The position numbers were made by a program, and so were the translations under genes. This document shows positions 63,390-64,000 of a stretch of DNA of 64,000 bases, in pieces. Origin of the DNA: Cervus elaphus (Eukaryota; Chordata; Mammalia; Artiodactyla; Cervidae); contig NC_057827.1 in the NCBI RefSeq assembly GCF_910594005.1, forward strand, positions 1,054,001-1,118,000, given 5' to 3'. Position 1 is the first letter of the stretch. Every line of letters begins with the position of its first letter. A model generated the notes under the pieces. It was not told the DNA's origin and did not search any database. It worked only from the letters and a program-made list of their open reading frames with translations.

Positions 63390-64000
63390 GGTGGTATTCC
63401 TCTGGAGTCGAAGCCAGGGACTAACCTCTCATCTCGAGTTGATTTTGGGCCCACGGAGCTCTTACGTGTTGCTACAGTGACCTCAGGATCCCTCTAGCCT
63501 TGAAACAGTGTTCTTGGGGTTTCTCTGGAGTGCCATCAAGGAAATCAAGGCTCCTTTCATGTGTGATGTGCAACACGGAATTGCTCTGCACGCAGTGCAG
63601 GGGAATCGGGCCTCATCTCGCGGCGAGGGGGAAGTCTCATGGTTTTTCTCGAGTTGCGGCGGGAACCTGGGGTATATTCTCGAGTTACGACGGGGATGGC
63701 CCTTCCACCCACGTGTTTCTTCAGCGACGTCAGGACTCCTGCCTAGTTGCGAGGGACAACTCGGGATTCTCCTCGAGGCTTGGCAAGGCAATTGGGACAC
63801 CTCTCCAGCTGAGGCGGGAGACCAAGTGTCCCTTTCCAAGTGCCACAGGAATCCTGGGACTCCTATCAAGTTTCACGAGGAGTCAGGAATCGTCTCCTTT
63901 GGAGGCACTGATCTCCGCGTACCTCTGGAGTTTTCAAAGGATGTGAGGCTATCGGTCGCGATGAGGTGGGGAACTAAGTCTTTCTCTGTGCTTTCCACAG
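63390..64000 (+). repeat. Partial monomer M80, class D (right edge)
   Basis: This truncated D monomer has ttttgggcccacgg, gtttcttcagcgacg, gggacacctc and caggaatcgtc, matching M74 at a shift of 4,776 bp (six monomers). One private change, gagctcttacgtg near 63464, is visible. The window ends at ctttccacag, so the array continues to the right. Confidence 0.82.

Larger units (their letters stand above)
1..64000 (+). repeat. 796-bp satellite DNA array, ruminant satellite I type
   Basis: The whole window is a head-to-tail array of a 796-bp unit. The landmark gtgttcttggggtttctc recurs at 633, 1429, 2225, 3021 and so on to 63508, always 794-796 bp apart and always on the plus strand. There are 79 full monomers and two partial ones. 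Most monomers have one PstI site (ctgcag followed by ggatatcc) and several ctcgag sites. No other sequence interrupts the array. Known: satellite I of pecoran ruminants is centromeric and carries a 31-bp subrepeat; monomers are about 0.8 kb in deer and sheep or goat and about 1.4 kb in cattle. Inference: a deer-like (peri)centromere. A bovid or other pecoran host is the main alternative, because I had no reference sequence to align to. The array call is near certain; the family call is good; the species call is weak. Confidence 0.93.

Noticed and set aside
1..64000. CRISPR-like array or bacterial surface-repeat protein gene
   Set aside because: The 31-bp steps are contiguous with no unique spacers, and the 796-bp unit is the pattern of mammalian satellite DNA. 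No bacterial gene signals are present.
1..64000. Transposon or retroelement insertion within the array
   Set aside because: The landmark spacing is 794-796 bp throughout, so there is no room for an insertion, and no target-site duplications, poly-A tails or terminal repeats were seen.
1..64000. Bovine 1.715 satellite itself
   Set aside because: The bovine monomer is about 1.4 kb, while this unit is 796 bp. The shared 31-bp architecture supports the same family but not the same species.

Overview
The window is one uninterrupted tandem array of a GC-rich satellite DNA. I see no protein-coding gene, RNA gene, transposon, CRISPR array or unique flanking sequence. All repeats lie head-to-tail in the same orientation. 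The unit is 796 bp, with 79 complete monomers (M1-M79) plus a partial copy at each edge. Here a monomer is counted from the base after the shared TAA (ggtggtattcct...) to the next such TAA. Each monomer is built from degenerate 31-bp subrepeats (25 x 31 + 21 = 796), most obvious in its middle third. A 31-bp subrepeat in a centromeric monomer of about 0.8 kb is the hallmark of the ruminant satellite I family (bovine 1.715, ovicaprine satellite I, cervid satellite I). The 796-bp length and the single PstI site per monomer fit a cervid best. The host assignment is inference, as nothing outside the satellite is present. Array purity over 64 kb suggests a long-read assembly of a (peri)centromere.

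Monomers fall into four classes by linked variants. A: linker with gacgaatcc and ccacagagttc, body with gcaagacgg, cgcatcgagg and ccacaagaatcc. B: linker with caggagtcgaagcc and gtgttgattcttgg, body with ggctttgcagg, cctgggtctcc, aaaggatttgagg and cagacaccc. C: linker with ggtccacggagctc, body with ccatgaagg, cacagaattg, ctcttgcc, gcgagacac and gatatccagcc. D: linker with ggcccacgg, body with gtttcttcagcgacg, caactctgg, ccaagtgcc, gaggctatcgg and aactaagtc. A slash such as D/A means a chimera with a D head and an A tail. B' means a B head with C-type middle and tail.

Layout. 1-8.5 kb: scrambled B-C-D/A trimers and chimeras. 8.5-11.7 kb: irregular. 11.7-16.4 kb: A-B'-D trimers. 16.4-25.2 kb: tetramers in the order A-B-D-C. 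25.2-32.4 kb: transition. 32.4-41.9 kb: three clean B-C-D-A tetramers of about 3,183 bp. 41.9-44.3 kb: a tandem copy of the preceding C-D-A. 44.3-48.3 kb: irregular. 48.3-55.4 kb: two nearly identical tetramers separated by one extra B monomer. 55.4-57.8 kb: chimeras. 57.8-62.6 kb: B'-D-A trimers that closely match 12.2-16.5 kb. 62.6-64 kb: a chimeric monomer leading into another repeat of the 58-59 kb block.

The biology visible here is how a satellite evolves: higher-order repeats, recent unequal exchanges, chimeric monomers, long-range sharing of private variants, and very tight length control (only eight length variants, all 1-2 bp losses). The long overlapping open frames in most monomers look like a by-product of a stop-poor 31-bp subrepeat and are not annotated as genes. 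Identities are by-eye marker comparisons, not computed alignments.
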